Assembly: GCA_026987155.1 (NCBI GenBank)
Contig: JALSNG010000094.1
Span: 1 to 7,319, forward strand
Direction of reading: 5' to 3'
Source: Thermococcus sp.
GTDB lineage: Archaea; Methanobacteriota_B; Thermococci; Thermococcales; Thermococcaceae
Length of the DNA stretch: 7,319 bases
In this document: positions 5,261 through 7,319 of the stretch, piece after piece
How the letters are laid out: every line of letters begins with the position of its first letter
How positions within the stretch are numbered: position 1 is the stretch's first letter
Translations under genes and position numbers: made by a program
The notes under the pieces: model-generated
Database searches by the model: none
Told to the model about the DNA's origin: nothing
Seen by the model: only the letters and a program-made list of their open reading frames with translations

Positions 5261-6361
5261 ATGCGAGGAGTTAAAGAACTGGCCTCGATATCCCTAATGG
5301 CAATAGTCCTTCTCTCCCTTTACGCCTCCATCCGGGTAGCTTACTCGGGGGACGCGGTTCTGAACGAGATAGGTTCAATAATAAACGAGGTCCAAGAGAT
5401 AAGGGAGTTAAAGTTCAAGGAAATGCCCCAGATAATCCTGATAACAAAGAGTCAGGCCCTCGCCATGTGGAAACCCTCCCCACGCGACAGGGAGCAAATG
5501 GCGATAGAGGAGCTGACGTACAAAATGACCCTCCTCTTACCACCGGATTACAACTACATGAAAGACCAGCGGGAGCGATCGGCGGGATGGATAGCGGCCA
5601 CTGTCGGCAACCGGATATACATAATTAGAGAGAACTTTCTCTCAAACGGGGCCGTTGCAAAGAGGAGCATAGCCCACGAACTCACACACGTCCTCCAAAA
5701 ACAGTGGTTTGATGCTCGCTACTCTGAAGACACCTTCGATGGAACCCTCGCGATCAGGGCCTTAGTTGAGGGCGACGCCGACCTTGTGGCGGATCTCTAC
5801 TGCGAGAGGAACGGGATACCCATCTACAAGATACGCTCCCTGAGCGGGGACCCTATGACGGACATAAATATTTTCTCCTACGTCTTCGGGGACAGGTTCG
5901 TCCGCTACCTCTACTCCCTCGGTGGCTGGAAGCTCGTGAATGAAGCTTACTCAACCTACCCAACATCAACCGCCCAGGTAATGCATCCCAAACTCTACAT
6001 CGAGAACGTTACACCCCAGAACGTCTCGGTAAACATTCCAAAAAACTGGAAGGTGATTCGAAACGACAGGCTCGGGGAGTTCTATGTCTACATCCTCCTC
6101 AGGGATGCCGCAAAGGAAACCAACGAAACAGCATGGAACATCTCAAGTTCCTGGCTCGGCGATAGATTAATCCTTGCCACAAACGGAACGGATTACATTC
6201 TCCTCTGGAAGGTGGAGTTCTCGGACACCAAAGCAGCGACGAGATTTGGAGAAATCCTCGGAAAGCTTTCACGGGGAAACACATACGCCACATACAACAT
6301 AAGGATGGAGGGGAAGAGTGTCATCCTGAAGGCCGTGAGGAGGGTCAGGAATGAGGCTTAA
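5261..6361 (+). CDS. Exported HExxH zinc metallopeptidase (gluzincin-like), uncharacterised
   Basis: The 366-aa protein begins with a basic segment (MRGVKELA) and a hydrophobic stretch (about residues 9-28), a signal peptide or uncleaved signal anchor, so the bulk should lie outside the cell. The zinc site is H139-E-L-T-H143 followed by A-L-V-E170-G-D-A, where Glu170 is the likely third ligand (27 residues after the second His), as in gluzincins. A P-T-S-T-A-Q-x-x-H-P-K-x-Y element (234-246) matches a conserved PPTSTEQxxHPExY element that I recall from bacterial and haloarchaeal putative neutral metallopeptidases, and the C-terminal part (SSWLGDRLILA...YILLWKVEFSDTKAATRFGEIL) resembles their GDRY...WxTxWDTxxDAxxF domain. 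Five N-x-S/T sequons cluster at N249, N254, N288, N293 and N308. No substrate is known to me. It overlaps the next gene by 11 bp and is probably co-transcribed with it. Confidence 0.82.
   Translation: MRGVKELASISLMAIVLLSLYASIRVAYSGDAVLNEIGSIINEVQEIRELKFKEMPQIILITKSQALAMWKPSPRDREQMAIEELTYKMTLLLPPDYNYMKDQRERSAGWIAATVGNRIYIIRENFLSNGAVAKRSIAHELTHVLQKQWFDARYSEDTFDGTLAIRALVEGDADLVADLYCERNGIPIYKIRSLSGDPMTDINIFSYVFGDRFVRYLYSLGGWKLVNEAYSTYPTSTAQVMHPKLYIENVTPQNVSVNIPKNWKVIRNDRLGEFYVYILLRDAAKETNETAWNISSSWLGDRLILATNGTDYILLWKVEFSDTKAATRFGEILGKLSRGNTYATYNIRMEGKSVILKAVRRVRNEA
6339..6344 (+). promoter_or_regulatory. Shine-Dalgarno of thrC inside the metallopeptidase gene
   Basis: GGAGGG lies 6 nt before the ATG at 6351, within the last codons of the peptidase gene. 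It supports the ATG as the thrC start and translation from a shared transcript. Confidence 0.7.
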
Positions 6362-7319
6362 GTGTCCCATCTGTGGGAGAGGCTATGACGAACCAGTCCA
6401 GAGGTGCGAATGCGGTGAACCCGTGGAGTTCAAAATGTTTACAGGAGAACCCGGGATAGGGAAGACCGTCTGGGAAAGGTTCTATGAGTTCTGGCCGGTG
6501 GAACCAGTGCTGGACTTATCCCTCGGGGAGGGAGACACACCCCTCGTGAAGTCAATGCTTGGAAGAGAACTCGGGGCAAGGGTGTACCTCAAGAACGAGA
6601 CGGTAAACCCAACCTGGAGCTTCAAAGATAGGGGAACCTTCCTCGCGATGAGCTACGCCCTGAAGGCCGGTTACAAAAGCGTGGGGACCGTCTCAACAGG
6701 CAACATGGCCGCGAGTGTCTCGGCCTATGCCTCGCGCTTCGGATTGAATGCCAAAATCCTCGTCTCAGAGAGTGCGAGCAACGAGAAGCTCAAGGCCGTC
6801 TCCATCTACGGTGGAGAGGTCATTAGGATTTTTGGCGACTACGGGAAGCTCTACTTTGAGAGCCTGAAGATTGGGGAGAAACTCGGGATCTACTTTATGA
6901 ACTCCGACAATCCCTTCAGGATTGAAGGATACAAGGGCATCGCATTTGAGATAGCAGAGGAGTTAACCCCTGATCAGGTTATAATCCCCACAAGCTCTGG
7001 AGGATTGTTCAGAGGAGTAGCGAAGGGGTTTTTAGAACTCCACAAAAACGGGTTAATCGACGAACCTCCCGAACTGATAGCGGTTCAGGCAGAGGGCTGC
7101 TCGCCCATATGCAGCGCGTTCGAAAAGGGAAAAAGCCGGGTAGAACGCTTTAAAAGACCTAACACGATAGCGAAGGCAATAGCTAACCCCTATCCCCCAA
7201 GCGGGAATGCGGTGCTTAAACTACTACGAGAGTTCAACTGGCGTTGCGTAAAAGTATCGGACGAGGAGATAGCAAAAGCGCAGGTAAAACTGGCAAGAGA
7301 GGGCTTTTTTGTCCAACCG
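6351..7319 (+). CDS. thrC: Threonine synthase (3' truncated by window edge)
   Basis: The frame runs open from the ATG to the last base, giving 323 residues with no stop; the family is usually around 350-400 aa, so perhaps 30-70 residues are missing. Threonine synthase converts O-phospho-L-homoserine to L-threonine and phosphate using PLP. The N-terminus is a zinc ribbon, C5-x2-C8 ... C19-x-C21, seen in many archaeal enzymes. The Schiff-base lysine is K92 in WSFKDRG, preceded by GEGDTPL (60-65); the STGNMA block (115-120) contains the Asn that contacts the PLP O3', and TSSGGLFRG is the phosphate-binding loop. The NTIAKAIANPYPPSGNAV and EGFFVQP segments match the later active-site regions. It overlaps the peptidase gene by 11 bp. 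Alternatives within fold type II (cysteate synthase or a second ThrC paralogue) are possible but less likely. Confidence 0.9.
   Translation, partial: MRLKCPICGRGYDEPVQRCECGEPVEFKMFTGEPGIGKTVWERFYEFWPVEPVLDLSLGEGDTPLVKSMLGRELGARVYLKNETVNPTWSFKDRGTFLAMSYALKAGYKSVGTVSTGNMAASVSAYASRFGLNAKILVSESASNEKLKAVSIYGGEVIRIFGDYGKLYFESLKIGEKLGIYFMNSDNPFRIEGYKGIAFEIAEELTPDQVIIPTSSGGLFRGVAKGFLELHKNGLIDEPPELIAVQAEGCSPICSAFEKGKSRVERFKRPNTIAKAIANPYPPSGNAVLKLLREFNWRCVKVSDEEIAKAQVKLAREGFFVQP

Overview
The window reads as a Thermococcales genome, most likely a Thermococcus: GC is moderate in the genes, AGG/AGA arginine and ATA isoleucine codons are common, promoters are archaeal TATA boxes about 25 bp upstream of start codons, genes are tightly packed, and the gene set (homomeric splicing endonuclease EndA, 20S proteasome beta subunit, Zn-ribbon threonine synthase) is archaeal. 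Species assignment is inference; no rRNA or tRNA gene is present.

Layout: (1) the 3' end of a YdjM/DUF457-type membrane hydrolase, 5' truncated (3-284). (2) kbl, a PLP-dependent 2-amino-3-ketobutyrate CoA ligase with its own promoter and a T-rich end (340-1527). (3) A 144-bp intergenic gap holding one small hairpin. (4) A minus-strand two-gene unit, rimI/ARD1-type N-acetyltransferase followed by endA (2687 down to 1672), with a 4-base TTGA stop/start overlap if the preferred endA start is right. (5) A GC-rich divergent promoter region with nested inverted repeats. (6) A plus-strand FecCD-type permease and its ATPase joined by an ATGA overlap (2811-4552), with no substrate-binding protein. (7) psmB, a proteasome beta subunit whose TATA box lies across the stop codon of the ATPase gene (4587-5183). 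(8) A secreted or membrane-anchored HExxH metallopeptidase (5261-6361), overlapping by 11 bp (9) threonine synthase, cut by the right edge (6351-7319).

Functional themes are amino-acid turnover (threonine made by ThrC; Kbl completes threonine catabolism to glycine plus acetyl-CoA), protein turnover (proteasome inside, zincin peptidase outside), information processing (EndA, RimI) and metal-chelate or corrinoid import. No mobile element, CRISPR array or defence island is visible. Most of the window is ordinary core genome. The points most worth a second look are the divergent GC-rich operator candidate, the orphan importer, the sequon-rich peptidase co-transcribed with threonine synthase, and several start-codon corrections supported by promoter and Shine-Dalgarno spacing.
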